Shown here in pieces: positions 1 to 8,402 of a stretch of 64,000 nucleotides of DNA (within the stretch, counting starts at the first letter, position 1; the number at the start of each line of letters is the position of its first letter). Below the pieces are notes generated by a model, which saw nothing but the letters and a program-made list of their open reading frames with translations, was not told the DNA's origin and made no database searches. A program made the position numbers and the translations under genes. Source of the DNA: Stutzerimonas frequens (GTDB lineage Bacteria > Pseudomonadota > Gammaproteobacteria > Pseudomonadales > Pseudomonadaceae); contig NZ_JAMOHM010000011.1 in the NCBI RefSeq assembly GCF_024448335.1, positions 95,341-159,340 of the forward strand, given 5' to 3'.

Positions 1-28
1 GAGCCCGCAAACGGCGAGTCGGAACACT

Positions 29-68
29 GACTGCATTCAGCGCACGTCGACTGCATTCAGCGCACGTC
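29..68. repeat. Perfect 20-bp tandem duplication
   Basis: The unit GACTGCATTCAGCGCACGTC occurs twice head to tail, at 29-48 and 49-68, with no mismatch. It lies about 130 bp upstream of the KaiC-like gene. A perfect duplication suggests a recent event. It could double a regulator site or may just be replication slippage. Confidence 0.9.
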
Positions 69-103
69 TCTGCGGCGGTGCCTGAGAGGTTTCGCCCATA
101 TGC

Positions 104-143
104 CCACCCGGTGAAAACGGGTGGTTTCTCCGGGCTTGGCCCG
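104..143 (+). promoter_or_regulatory. Two adjacent hairpins in the leader of the KaiC-like gene
   Basis: CCACCCG (104-110) pairs with CGGGTGG (118-124) around a GTGAAAA loop. CGGGC (131-135) pairs with GCCCG (139-143) around TTG. They lie 55-95 bases before the start codon at 200. They could be the terminator of a gene to the left of the window or a leader structure. I matched them to no riboswitch class. Confidence 0.35.
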
Positions 144-199
144 AGACGTTTTCTGGAGCAAGGACTATGCACGCAGCGGAGCCTGCGTAAGGAGCACGA

Positions 200-1723
200 A
201 TGAATGATGCCGATCGCCCGAACAGCGGCCAGAGGGAGGAAGTGCCACGCATCTCCACGGGCAGCGAAGGGCTGGACGATATCCTTGGCGGCGGGCTCGA
301 CCCCGACCGCATGTACCTCTACGAAGGCAGCCCCGGCGCCGGCAAGACTACCCTTGCCCTGCAGTTCCTGCTCGAAGGCGCGCGCCAAGGCGAGCGGGTG
401 CTGTACGTGACCCTGTCGGAAACCCAGGCCGAACTGGAGCTGATCGCCAAGCGGCACGGCTGGTCACTGGATGGTATTGATGTGTTCGAACTGGTCACAC
501 CTGAAGCCAGTCTCGACCCGGAACTGGAGCTGACGGTGCTGCACCCGGCCGAGATCGAGCTGGGCGAAACCACCCGCCAGCTGTTCGACCGTGTCAGCCA
601 GACCAACCCGAGCCGAGTGGTCTTCGACAGCCTCTCGGAGATGCGCCTGCTCGCACAGAGCCCATTGCGCTACCGGCGCCAGGTGCTGGCGCTCAAGCAC
701 TTCTTCGTCACTGGCCACTGCACGGTGATCCTGCTCGACGACCAGACCTCGGAAGGCGGCAACCTCCAGCTGCACTCGATCTGCCATGGCGTGGTGATGC
801 TCGAACAGCAATCCATCGATTACGGCGCCGAACGCAGGCGCCTACGAGTAGTAAAGATGCGCGGCATTCAGTTCCGCGGCGGCTACCACGACTTCGTGAT
901 TCGCAAGGGCGGCCTGCAGATATTCCCGCGGCTAGTTGCTGCCGAACATCATTCAGTCTTCACCAGCAGCTTGGCCTCCTCCGGCAATGAAATGCTGGAC
1001 AAGATGCTGGGCGGTGGACTTGAGCGCGGCACCAACGCACTACTGGTAGGCACTGCCGGGGTGGGCAAATCGTCACTGGCGCTCAGCTACGCGGTGACGG
1101 CATGCAAGCGCGGAGAAAAAACGTCATTTTTCGTATTCGACGAGAACACCGGCACGCTGCTCGCCCGCGCTCGCGCGTTGGGGTTGCCACTCGAACCCTG
1201 GATCGATCAGGGATTGCTGCATCTGCAGCAGATCGACCCAGCGGAGCTGTCGCCAGGTGAGTTCGCCTCCACTGTGCGCTGCAGCGTCGAACAGGACGGC
1301 GCGCGCCTGATCATCGTCGACAGCCTCAACGGCTACATGCATGCGATGCCCGACGGCAAGTTCCTGATCCTGCAGATGCACGAGCTGCTGAGCTACCTGG
1401 GTCAGAAAGGCGTGGTCAGCATTCTGGTGCTGGCACAGCAAGGGGTGATCAACCCTGCCGACACGCCCGTCGATATCAGCTATCTCAGCGATGCGCTGAT
1501 CATGCAGCGCTATTTCGAGCACGAAGGCACCATTCGCCGCGCGTTGTCGGTGGTGAAGAAACGCAGCGGATGGCACGAAAACACCGTGCGTGAATTTCGC
1601 CTCAGTGCCGACGGGATACAGGTCGGCCCGCCACTGAGCGGTCTGGATGGCATACTTTCCAGCGCCCCGCAGTACACCGGTGACCCCGCTAGACTACTTC
1701 CGGACGAGCATGACTACGCCTGA
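200..1723 (+). CDS. KaiC-like double-domain RecA-family ATPase
   Basis: A 507-residue protein of two tandem KaiC/RecA domains, close to cyanobacterial KaiC in length. Walker A motifs are at residues 43-50 (GSPGAGKT) and 284-292 (GTAGVGKSS); Walker B-like strands are VVFDSLSE and LIIVDSLNG. The paired catalytic glutamates of clock KaiC are S73-E74 in domain 1 and D314-E315 in domain 2. The region that carries the Ser/Thr autophosphorylation dyad in clock KaiC reads DISYLSD here, so the dyad would be S427-Y428. The ATG at 200 follows AAGGAG (189-194). The gene overlaps the downstream hybrid kinase by 14 nt, so the two are probably translationally coupled. No kaiA or kaiB is present. A stress or signalling role rather than a true clock is inferred. 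Confidence 0.9.
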   Translation: MNDADRPNSGQREEVPRISTGSEGLDDILGGGLDPDRMYLYEGSPGAGKTTLALQFLLEGARQGERVLYVTLSETQAELELIAKRHGWSLDGIDVFELVTPEASLDPELELTVLHPAEIELGETTRQLFDRVSQTNPSRVVFDSLSEMRLLAQSPLRYRRQVLALKHFFVTGHCTVILLDDQTSEGGNLQLHSICHGVVMLEQQSIDYGAERRRLRVVKMRGIQFRGGYHDFVIRKGGLQIFPRLVAAEHHSVFTSSLASSGNEMLDKMLGGGLERGTNALLVGTAGVGKSSLALSYAVTACKRGEKTSFFVFDENTGTLLARARALGLPLEPWIDQGLLHLQQIDPAELSPGEFASTVRCSVEQDGARLIIVDSLNGYMHAMPDGKFLILQMHELLSYLGQKGVVSILVLAQQGVINPADTPVDISYLSDALIMQRYFEHEGTIRRALSVVKKRSGWHENTVREFRLSADGIQVGPPLSGLDGILSSAPQYTGDPARLLPDEHDYA

Positions 1724-3422
1724 CCCAAAACGCAGTTCTCTCGTGGTCGTCTATGCCCCCATCGGCCGCGACGGCCCGGCCTCGGCCGAACTGCTCAAGC
1801 GCAGCGGCATGCAGGCGGTGGTCAGCCATGGCGTCGAGCAGGTACTGCAACTCGCCGAAACCGACGCCGATGCAGTGTTCATCGCCGAAGAAGGTCTGTT
1901 TGGCTACGACCTCGAGAGCCTGGCCGCCTGGGTGGACAAGCAGCCGGCGTGGTCGGACTTCCCCTTCGTCGTGCTGACCAGCAAACACCAGCCTCCGGCG
2001 GTTGCCGCCTGGAGGCAGCGCATGGTGCTGGCGCTGCGAAATGTATCGCTGCTGGAGCGGCCGGTGCAGAGCATCACCCTGACCAGCGCACTGAAGGCCG
2101 CAGTGCGGGCACGTCAGCGCCAGTACGAGGTGCGGGCATTGCTGGAAGCGCAGGAATTGGCGTCCAAACAGCTCGAAGCCCTGGTGGTCGAGCGCACCCG
2201 CGAGCTGGAAAAGGCCAACCAGGAGCTGCGCACGCAGATGGCCGAGCGTGCGCGTATCGAGGAAACCCTGCGTCAGGCGCAGAAGATCGAGGCCATCGGC
2301 CAGCTCACCGGCGGTATTGCCCATGACTTCAACAACCTGCTGATGGTCATCAGCGGCGGCCTCGACATGCTCGATCGGCGCAAGGACCCGCAGCGTCGCG
2401 AGCGCCTGTTGACCGGCATGCGCCAGGCCGCCCAGCGCGGCACGGCGCTGACCCGCCAGCTGCTGGCCTTTTCCCGCAGCCAGTCATTGGCGCCGAAGGC
2501 CGTTGATCTGGCCCTGCATATCGGCGGCATGCGCGACCTGCTCGACCGCAGCCTGAGCGGTGCGGTGCAGGTCAAGGTGCAGTTCGCGCCGGACCTCTGG
2601 CCCGTCGAGGCGGACCCGGGCGAGCTGGAACTGGTCATCATCAACCTGGCGGTGAACGCCCGGGACGCCATGCCAAACGGCGGATCGATCCTCATCGAAG
2701 CCTGCAACGCACCGGACGAGGACGTCATGGGCTTACGCAGCGACTTCGTCCGGCTGACCGTGACCGACTCGGGCACCGGCATTCCGGAGGAGGTCCGGCC
2801 GCGGGTCTTCGACCCCTTCTTCACCACCAAGGAGATCGGCAAGGGCTCGGGTCTGGGGTTGGCGCAGGTATACGGCTTCGCCCGGCAATCGGGGGGCACC
2901 GTATGGATCGAAAGCGAATGCGGGCGCGGCACTCGTGTGATCATGCTGCTGCCGCGCTCGGCGGGAATTCCCAAGCAGCCTGATGCCGACGAACGTGGCA
3001 GCGATGAAGCTGAAGCCGCATCCATAGGCAGTGTGCTGCTCGTCGACGACGACAAGGAAGTCGCGGCGCTGGTCGGCGAGATGCTCGAACACCTCGGCTA
3101 TCGCGTCACGCACGCCGCCAGCGCCACGGATGCGCTGAGCGCGCTGCAGAACGGTTGCAAGGTGGACATCGTGTTCTCCGACATCATGATGCCCGGCGGC
3201 ATGAACGGGGTTGAACTGGCTCGCGAGATCCGCACCCGCGCGCTCGGCGTTCCCGTGTTGCTGACCAGTGGCTACGCCGAGGCCGCTCAGCAGGCGGCGG
3301 CCGCCGAAGGCGTGCACGTGCTGGCCAAGCCCTATCGGCTCGAGGATCTCGCCACCGCCCTGCGCGAAGCGATTGATGGCGCAGCGCAATCCCCGCACGG
3401 TCAGCTGCGACGTTGGTCCTAA
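1710..3422 (+). CDS. Hybrid sensor histidine kinase/response regulator
   Basis: Predicted 570-residue soluble hybrid kinase without membrane segments. An N-terminal receiver-like fold lacking an obvious phospho-acceptor (about residues 10-130) is followed by a coiled coil (about 145-195), a HisKA box with phospho-acceptor H205 (GGIAHDFNN), an HATPase domain (NLAVNARDAM; G-boxes GTGIPEEV and GSGLGLAQVYGF) and a C-terminal receiver with D491 in FSDIMMPGG and the conserved Lys in AKPYRLED. ATG 1710 is preferred because it has a GGACGAG site and a short overlap with kaiC; a start at 1647 would overlap by 77 nt. Input probably comes from the KaiC-like partner. There is no DNA-binding output domain, so the final receiver must pass the signal on or act as a phosphate sink. 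Confidence 0.88.
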   Translation: MTTPDPKRSSLVVVYAPIGRDGPASAELLKRSGMQAVVSHGVEQVLQLAETDADAVFIAEEGLFGYDLESLAAWVDKQPAWSDFPFVVLTSKHQPPAVAAWRQRMVLALRNVSLLERPVQSITLTSALKAAVRARQRQYEVRALLEAQELASKQLEALVVERTRELEKANQELRTQMAERARIEETLRQAQKIEAIGQLTGGIAHDFNNLLMVISGGLDMLDRRKDPQRRERLLTGMRQAAQRGTALTRQLLAFSRSQSLAPKAVDLALHIGGMRDLLDRSLSGAVQVKVQFAPDLWPVEADPGELELVIINLAVNARDAMPNGGSILIEACNAPDEDVMGLRSDFVRLTVTDSGTGIPEEVRPRVFDPFFTTKEIGKGSGLGLAQVYGFARQSGGTVWIESECGRGTRVIMLLPRSAGIPKQPDADERGSDEAEAASIGSVLLVDDDKEVAALVGEMLEHLGYRVTHAASATDALSALQNGCKVDIVFSDIMMPGGMNGVELAREIRTRALGVPVLLTSGYAEAAQQAAAAEGVHVLAKPYRLEDLATALREAIDGAAQSPHGQLRRWS

Positions 3423-3452
3423 ACGATTGGCAAGACCGATCGCGGAGGATGC

Positions 3453-4520
3453 ATGGGAAACCAGGAACAACTGGCGCTACTGGAAGAACTTCTGCTTGCA
3501 CGAGGGCCGGCAGGCCAGGAAGAAGAAGTCCGCCAGGTGTGCAGGCGAGAGCTGGAGCGATGCTGCGACGCCGTCTGGCAAGACGCCGCTGACAATCTCA
3601 TCGGGCGAATCAAAGCGGTCGGGGTTGCGCCCGACGAGGCGGAACGCCGGACGACCCGAATCATGGCCCATCAGGATGAGATCGCCATGGTGGTCAAACG
3701 CATAGACCCGGATGGGCGCCTGCGAGTCGCGGCGCTGGGCGGTGCGTTTCCGGTCAACTTCGGCATGTGCCCCGTGGACGTGATGGGCGACACCGGCACG
3801 GTCGCCGGTGCGCTGTCTTTCGGCACGATGCACGGGACGAGTGAATCGAGCCAGTCGATGCATGTGCTTCAGGGCAATGTGCAGTGGAACGATGTGCACG
3901 TCATCACCCGATACAGCAAGGCGGAACTCGGCGAGCTGGGCGTGCGCGCGGGCACACGGGTGGTGCTGAGCCGGCATTGGCGCAAGCCGTTCCAGATACG
4001 CGACTGCATTGCCGCGCACTTCCTCGACGATCGGGCCCCTGTGGTTGCCGCCCTCGTGGCCGCCAGGCGCCTGGCGGAGCGCAGGGAGGAATTGCACGGC
4101 GACGTGCTCATCGTGCTGACGACCAACGAAGAGGAAACCAATTCCGGGGCACAGTACGCGGCGCGCACACTGCCGGGGGCGTTGTGCATCGCCCTCGAAG
4201 TGGGGCCGATCGCAGCCGAGTACGACACGCGCCTGGCGCTCGACCCCATCGTGCTTACCGGCGATGAGAAGGGCTACTACACCAAGCGCGTTTCCGACGG
4301 CTTGCTCAGGGCCGCATCACGCTGCGGTTACTGCCCGCAACCGGCGTTGATGCCCGGCTTTGCCTCGGACGCGAGCGCAGTGCTTGGCTCGGGCTCCGCT
4401 CCGCAGGCCGGTTGCCTGGCGATCCCCACGGAGAACACGCACGGCTATGAGGTGATCATGCAGGACGCGATGCAGGCCTGCGCCGAAACACTGGTCGAGT
4501 ATCTGGTCAGCCTGCAATAG
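3453..4520 (+). CDS. M42-family metallopeptidase (FrvX/glutamyl aminopeptidase-like)
   Basis: 355 residues, the usual length for M42 (tetrahedral TET-type) aminopeptidases. Metal and catalytic residues of the family are visible: H73 and D75 in AHQDE, the LDDRAP segment at 191-196, the Glu cluster 226-228 in TTNEEE, E249 in EVGP and H330 in NTHGYE. These enzymes remove N-terminal residues from peptides using two divalent metals, in the cytosol. The ATG at 3453 follows GGAGG (3444-3448), 30 bp after the hybrid kinase, so the gene may be the tail of that operon, although no functional link is evident. The exact substrate residue cannot be told. Confidence 0.88.
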   Translation: MGNQEQLALLEELLLARGPAGQEEEVRQVCRRELERCCDAVWQDAADNLIGRIKAVGVAPDEAERRTTRIMAHQDEIAMVVKRIDPDGRLRVAALGGAFPVNFGMCPVDVMGDTGTVAGALSFGTMHGTSESSQSMHVLQGNVQWNDVHVITRYSKAELGELGVRAGTRVVLSRHWRKPFQIRDCIAAHFLDDRAPVVAALVAARRLAERREELHGDVLIVLTTNEEETNSGAQYAARTLPGALCIALEVGPIAAEYDTRLALDPIVLTGDEKGYYTKRVSDGLLRAASRCGYCPQPALMPGFASDASAVLGSGSAPQAGCLAIPTENTHGYEVIMQDAMQACAETLVEYLVSLQ

Positions 4521-4844
4521 CGCCCAGGAGCGGGCCGAGCGCAATCCCGCTCGAGCAGCTGAGCAGCCGACCATTATTTTTTCGGCCCGCTTCGGGCCCC
4601 GCGCACGCCCCGTTCGAGGGCGTTCCGATCGGCGTGACGCGCTGCCGAGTGACCATTCGCGCGTCACGCCTCGGCTAGACTGCGCACCAGCGCGGACCGC
4701 CCGGCGCACCACTGAAAGGCATCCCCTGCTGCTGCCGAAATGGCATCGGCTTGCTCGATATTCTCTGCTTCTGCGCACAGCATGACCCGCCAGATACTGC
4801 GCTCGCCGGCCGCCATTCCGCGGTCGGCAGAGCAGGATCGAGCC
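4521..4844. other. Intergenic region before the oxygenase operon
   Basis: About 320 bp without a supported gene. It holds a short GGCCCG/CGGGCC hairpin at 4584-4598 and a 12-bp perfect inverted repeat (listed separately). The promoter of the oxygenase operon presumably lies here, but no clear -35/-10 pair is visible. Confidence 0.6.
4631..4670. promoter_or_regulatory. 12-bp perfect inverted repeat (operator or hairpin)
   Basis: GGCGTGACGCGC (4631-4642) is mirrored by GCGCGTCACGCC (4659-4670) with a 16-base spacer. It lies about 175 bp upstream of the oxygenase start and has no T-tract, so it may be a regulator site or the terminator of the M42 gene. No dedicated regulator for the operon is adjacent. 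Confidence 0.5.
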
Positions 4845-5825
4845 ATGAACGAATCCCTTTGCGCCCGCCATCTCGAAGCCGCCGCGCTGCCGCTGATCGA
4901 TATCGCCGGGCTGTTTTCTCCCGACATCGACGCGCGCGTCGCCGTGGCCAAACGCATCGGCGCGGCCTGCCGCGAGGTCGGCTTCTTCTGCATCGCCAAC
5001 CATGGCGTCAACACGACGCTGCAGCAGGCGGTGTTCGAGCAGGCGCGGGCCTTCTTTGCCCTGCCGGAAGCCGACAAGTGCGCGCTGGACAAGGTGTTCT
5101 CGAAGGCCAATCGCGGCTACGAGCCGTTGCGCGGTCAGGTGCTGGAAGCCGGTGCGCCGGCCGATCTCAAGGAAGGCTTCTACATCGGCGAGGAGCTGGC
5201 CGAGGACGACCCGCGGGTACTGGCCGGGCGTTTCAACCACGGTGCCAACCAGTGGCCGAGCGAGCTCGCGGAGTTTCGCCCGACCATGGAGCGCTATCGC
5301 GATGCGATGAATGCGCTGGCGGCACGGCTGATGGGCGCTATCGCGCTGTCGCTGCAACTGCCGGAGGATCATTTCGCCGGCTTCTGCCGCGAGTCCATGA
5401 GCACCTTGCGCCTGCTGCATTATCCGCTGCAGCCGGCCAATGCCGCGCCCGGCGAGAAGGGCTGCGGCGCGCATACCGATTTCGGCGGGCTGACGCTGCT
5501 TTTGCAGGACGAGAACCCCGGCCTGCAGGTTTGGGATCGTCACAGCGAAAGCTGGATTCACGCGGCCCCTGTGCCGGGCACCTATGTGGTCAATCTGGGC
5601 GACATGACCGCTCGCTGGACCAACGACCAGTACCGTTCGACGCTGCACCGAGTGGTCAACATGTCCGGACGCGAGCGCTACAGCGTGCCGTTCTTCTTCA
5701 GCGGCAACCCGGACCATGTGGTCGAGTGCCTGCCGACCTGCCTCGCGCCCGGCGAGGCGCCGCGCTACCCCGCGGTGACGGTGGAAGAACACCATCGCGA
5801 GATGTATCGGAGGACCTATGGCTGA
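4845..5825 (+). CDS. 2-oxoglutarate/Fe(II)-dependent oxygenase, isopenicillin N synthase family
   Basis: 326 residues with the two-part layout of the family: a DIOX_N-like region (about residues 15-130) and a jelly-roll core. Iron ligands are H210 and D212 (AHTDFGG) and H268 (LHRVVN); the 2-oxoglutarate anchor is R278-x-S280 (RYSVPF). Members oxidise small molecules using O2 and 2-oxoglutarate in the cytosol; the substrate is unknown. ATG 4845 is chosen because homology starts at once (LPLIDIAG) after an AGGA-containing leader. The stop overlaps the next gene by 8 nt. With the hydrolase, importer and deaminase downstream, a role in breaking down an imported N-heterocycle is inferred. Confidence 0.9.
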   Translation: MNESLCARHLEAAALPLIDIAGLFSPDIDARVAVAKRIGAACREVGFFCIANHGVNTTLQQAVFEQARAFFALPEADKCALDKVFSKANRGYEPLRGQVLEAGAPADLKEGFYIGEELAEDDPRVLAGRFNHGANQWPSELAEFRPTMERYRDAMNALAARLMGAIALSLQLPEDHFAGFCRESMSTLRLLHYPLQPANAAPGEKGCGAHTDFGGLTLLLQDENPGLQVWDRHSESWIHAAPVPGTYVVNLGDMTARWTNDQYRSTLHRVVNMSGRERYSVPFFFSGNPDHVVECLPTCLAPGEAPRYPAVTVEEHHREMYRRTYG

Positions 5826-6567
5826 CATCGTCCTCATCCACGGGGCCTGGGCCGGTAGCTGGGTCTGGGATTCGCTGCAGGATGGCCTGCGCGATGCCGG
5901 CCACCGCCCGCACGCGGTCGATCTGCCGGGCAACGGCAGCGACGCCACGCCGCTCGCCGAGGTCTCGCTGCAGCGCTACGTCGAGCACGTCGGCGCGCTG
6001 ATCGAGACGCTGCCCGGCCCGATCCATCTGGTCGCGCATTCCGGCGGCGGCATCACCGCCACTGCAGTGGCCGAACGTTATGCCGAGCGCATCGCCGGCG
6101 TCGCCTATGTCGCCGGCATGATGCTGCCCAGCGGCATGGGCTTCGGCGAACTCTGTGCCGAGCTCGCCCGCGACTTTCCCGAGGTCAGCGGCATCGGCCC
6201 CTATCTCGAGGCCGCGCCCGGCGGCAGCCGCGTACCGGGCGATGCCGCCTGCGCCCTGTTCTTTCACGATGCACCGGCACAGGCCGCGATCACTGCCGCG
6301 CGCCGCCTGACGGTGCAGCCCGACGGCGGCCGCGATATCGCCGCACAGTGGACGGCCGCGCGTTTCGGTCGTCTGCCACGGCTGTATATCGAAGCCACCC
6401 AGGACCGCTCCGTGCTGCCACGGGTGCAACAGCGCATGCAGCAGCTGGTGCCTGGCGCCGAGCGGGTGGTGCTCGATTGCGGGCATGCGCCGCAACTGGC
6501 CATGCCCGACGCGCTGCTCGCCGCCCTGCTGGATTTCTTCGCGCGCCATCCACATCCCGTGCGCTGA
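5818..6567 (+). CDS. Alpha/beta-fold hydrolase
   Basis: 249 residues beginning directly with the alpha/beta hydrolase strand and oxyanion segment (VLIHGAWAGSW). The likely triad is S75 in AHSGGG, D196 in TQDRS and H223 in CGHAP. It resembles the short esterase/hydroxynitrile-lyase-like branch of the superfamily rather than lipases, and has no signal peptide. The ATG at 5818 follows GGAGG and overlaps the end of the oxygenase gene, so the two are probably made together and act in sequence on the same compound, for example opening a ring or ester produced by oxidation. That pathway order is inference. Confidence 0.88.
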   Translation: MADIVLIHGAWAGSWVWDSLQDGLRDAGHRPHAVDLPGNGSDATPLAEVSLQRYVEHVGALIETLPGPIHLVAHSGGGITATAVAERYAERIAGVAYVAGMMLPSGMGFGELCAELARDFPEVSGIGPYLEAAPGGSRVPGDAACALFFHDAPAQAAITAARRLTVQPDGGRDIAAQWTAARFGRLPRLYIEATQDRSVLPRVQQRMQQLVPGAERVVLDCGHAPQLAMPDALLAALLDFFARHPHPVR

Positions 6568-6616
6568 CCCGTTTATTGCATCGCGCTCATTACGCCGACC
6601 TTCAAGGAGCTTCACC

Positions 6617-7594
6617 ATGTTCAAGAAAACCCTGCTCGCCAGCGCCTTGTTCGCGCTGTTCAGCCAATCCGCCCTGGCCGCCGACAAGGTGCGCTGGCTC
6701 AACGACTGGCTGCCGGCCGGCGACAAGGCGGCGATCTACCTCGGTGTCGAACAGGGCCTGTTCGCCGCCGAAGGTATCGAAGTGGAGATCGCCAGTGCCC
6801 GCGGTGGCAGCGACGTGGTGACCAAGCTGGCCACCAACAGCGCCGACTTCGGCTCGGCCGGCCTGGCCTCGCTGCTGCAGGCCAAGGCCCAGGGTGAGGT
6901 GCCGGTGGTGGCCGTGGCGCCGATCTACAACAAGCAGCCAGACGCCTTCTTCACCACCGAAGGCTCGGGCATCGAGAGCTTCAAGGACATCGTCGGCAAG
7001 ACGGTCGCCACCCCGACCTTCTCCGCCTCCAACGTGGTCTGGCCGCTGCTGCTGGAGCGCAACGGCATCGACCCGGCCAGCGTCAAGCTGCTCAAGCTCG
7101 ACCCCGGCGCGCTGGCACCGATGCTCGCCACCGGCAAGGTGGATGCCACCATCAACTGGCTGACCGTCGCGCCCGGCTTCGTCCGTGCCCTTGGCGAGGC
7201 GGACAAGACGCTGAAGACCATCCCCTGGTCGGAATACGGCTTCGAGGGCTACGGCCTGTCGCTGGTGGCGTCGCAGCGCTTCGTGCAGAGCCATCCCGAG
7301 GTCGCGAAGAAGTTCGTCAAGGCCTACCAGCAGGCGCAGAAGAACGCCATCGCCGACCCGGCTGCCGCGGCCGCGGCGTTGAAGAAGATGGTCGCCGAAG
7401 TCGACGAGCAGCAGGCCGAAGAGCAGTTCGTCGCCTCGGTGCCGCTGATGCAGAACGAGATCAGCGATGCCGAGGGCCCGGGCTTCGACGCCAAGCGGCT
7501 GGCCACCACCTGGGAATGGGTCGCCAAGGCACAGGGCATGCAGATCGATGCCCTCGACCCGGCCAGCGCCATCGACACCAGCCTGAGCGAGTGA
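6617..7594 (+). CDS. ABC transporter periplasmic binding protein, NMT1/THI5-like
   Basis: 325 residues. A signal peptide ends after A21 (SALA | ADK). The mature part begins with VRWLNDW and continues with GVEQGLFAAEGIEVE, the typical start of NMT1/SsuA/TauA-type binding proteins. The WLNDW opening is reminiscent of THI5/ThiY-like pyrimidine binders, but ligand specificity cannot be read reliably. ATG 6617 follows AAGGAG with 7 bases spacing; longer in-frame extensions lack a ribosome site. It delivers its ligand to the permease/ATPase encoded next, 4 nt downstream. Confidence 0.9.
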   Translation: MFKKTLLASALFALFSQSALAADKVRWLNDWLPAGDKAAIYLGVEQGLFAAEGIEVEIASARGGSDVVTKLATNSADFGSAGLASLLQAKAQGEVPVVAVAPIYNKQPDAFFTTEGSGIESFKDIVGKTVATPTFSASNVVWPLLLERNGIDPASVKLLKLDPGALAPMLATGKVDATINWLTVAPGFVRALGEADKTLKTIPWSEYGFEGYGLSLVASQRFVQSHPEVAKKFVKAYQQAQKNAIADPAAAAAALKKMVAEVDEQQAEEQFVASVPLMQNEISDAEGPGFDAKRLATTWEWVAKAQGMQIDALDPASAIDTSLSE

Positions 7595-7598
7595 AGCC

Positions 7599-8402
7599 AT
7601 GAATGCTGCCGTCCTGCCCGCCACGCCGCGCCCCAACATCAGCTTCGATCGGGTCAGCCAGGTCTTCACCTCCTCCGATGGCAGCGAGGTGGTGGCGCTG
7701 GATAACGCCAGTTTCGACATCGGCCGTCACGAGTTCATCGCCGTGCTCGGCCCCTCGGGCTGCGGCAAATCCACGCTGCTGCGCATCCTCGCCGGGCTGG
7801 TGCGACCGACCCACGGCCAGGTCAGCATCTACGGCAGCCCGGTGGACGGCCCGCGCGACGAGATCGGCATCGTCTTCCAGAAGCCGACACTGCTGCCCTG
7901 GCTGAACATCCGCGACAACCTGACCTTTCCCATGCGCCACAAGTACGGCCGCGTCACCGCCCAGGAGATCCTCCGCGGCGAGGAGCTGCTGGAACTGGTG
8001 GGGCTCAAGGAATTCGGCAACAAGCGCCCGGACGAACTCTCCGGCGGCATGCAGCAACGCGCGGCGATCGCCCGGGCGTTGCTGCACGACCCGGAAATCC
8101 TGCTGATGGACGAGCCGTTCTCGGCACTCGACGCCCTGACCCGCGACGAGCTGAGCCTGGAGCTGCTGAATATCTGGACCCAGCGCCCGAAGACGGTGCT
8201 GTTCATCACCCACTCGATTCCCGAAGCGCTGCTGCTGGCCGACCGCATCCTGGTGATGTCGGCACGCCCCGGCCGCGTGCAGGAAATCATCGAAGTCGAC
8301 CTGCCGCGTCCGCGGTCCATGCAGACCCTCACGGAGCCCCGTTTCAATGAGCTCGCCAACCATATCCGCCGCAAGGTCTTCTCGCGCCATGCCGACCATT
8401 AA
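7599..8402 (+). CDS. ABC transporter ATP-binding protein (nitrate/sulfonate/pyrimidine type)
   Basis: 267 residues, single ABC domain. Walker A GPSGCGKST is at 51-59, the Q-loop at VFQKPTLLPW, the signature LSGGMQQR at 147-154, Walker B ILLMDEP at 167-173, and the H-loop in ITHS. The Q-loop form FQKPTLLPW is typical of the SsuB/TauB/ThiZ group. It couples ATP hydrolysis to uptake with the binding protein and permease of the same operon. It starts 4 nt after the binding-protein stop and overlaps the permease start. Confidence 0.92.
   Translation: MNAAVLPATPRPNISFDRVSQVFTSSDGSEVVALDNASFDIGRHEFIAVLGPSGCGKSTLLRILAGLVRPTHGQVSIYGSPVDGPRDEIGIVFQKPTLLPWLNIRDNLTFPMRHKYGRVTAQEILRGEELLELVGLKEFGNKRPDELSGGMQQRAAIARALLHDPEILLMDEPFSALDALTRDELSLELLNIWTQRPKTVLFITHSIPEALLLADRILVMSARPGRVQEIIEVDLPRPRSMQTLTEPRFNELANHIRRKVFSRHADH

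Noticed and set aside
71..160. Possible riboswitch before the KaiC-like gene
   Set aside because: The paired hairpins do not match the conserved cores I know for glycine, guanidine, fluoride, TPP or c-di-GMP riboswitches.
4571..4598. Hairpin next to a run of T after the M42 gene
   Set aside because: The T run precedes the hairpin on the plus strand, so it fits an intrinsic terminator in neither direction.
4317..5948. Long minus-strand frame of 543 codons
   Set aside because: It is antisense to the M42 and oxygenase genes, whose motifs and starts are clear, and shows no domain.
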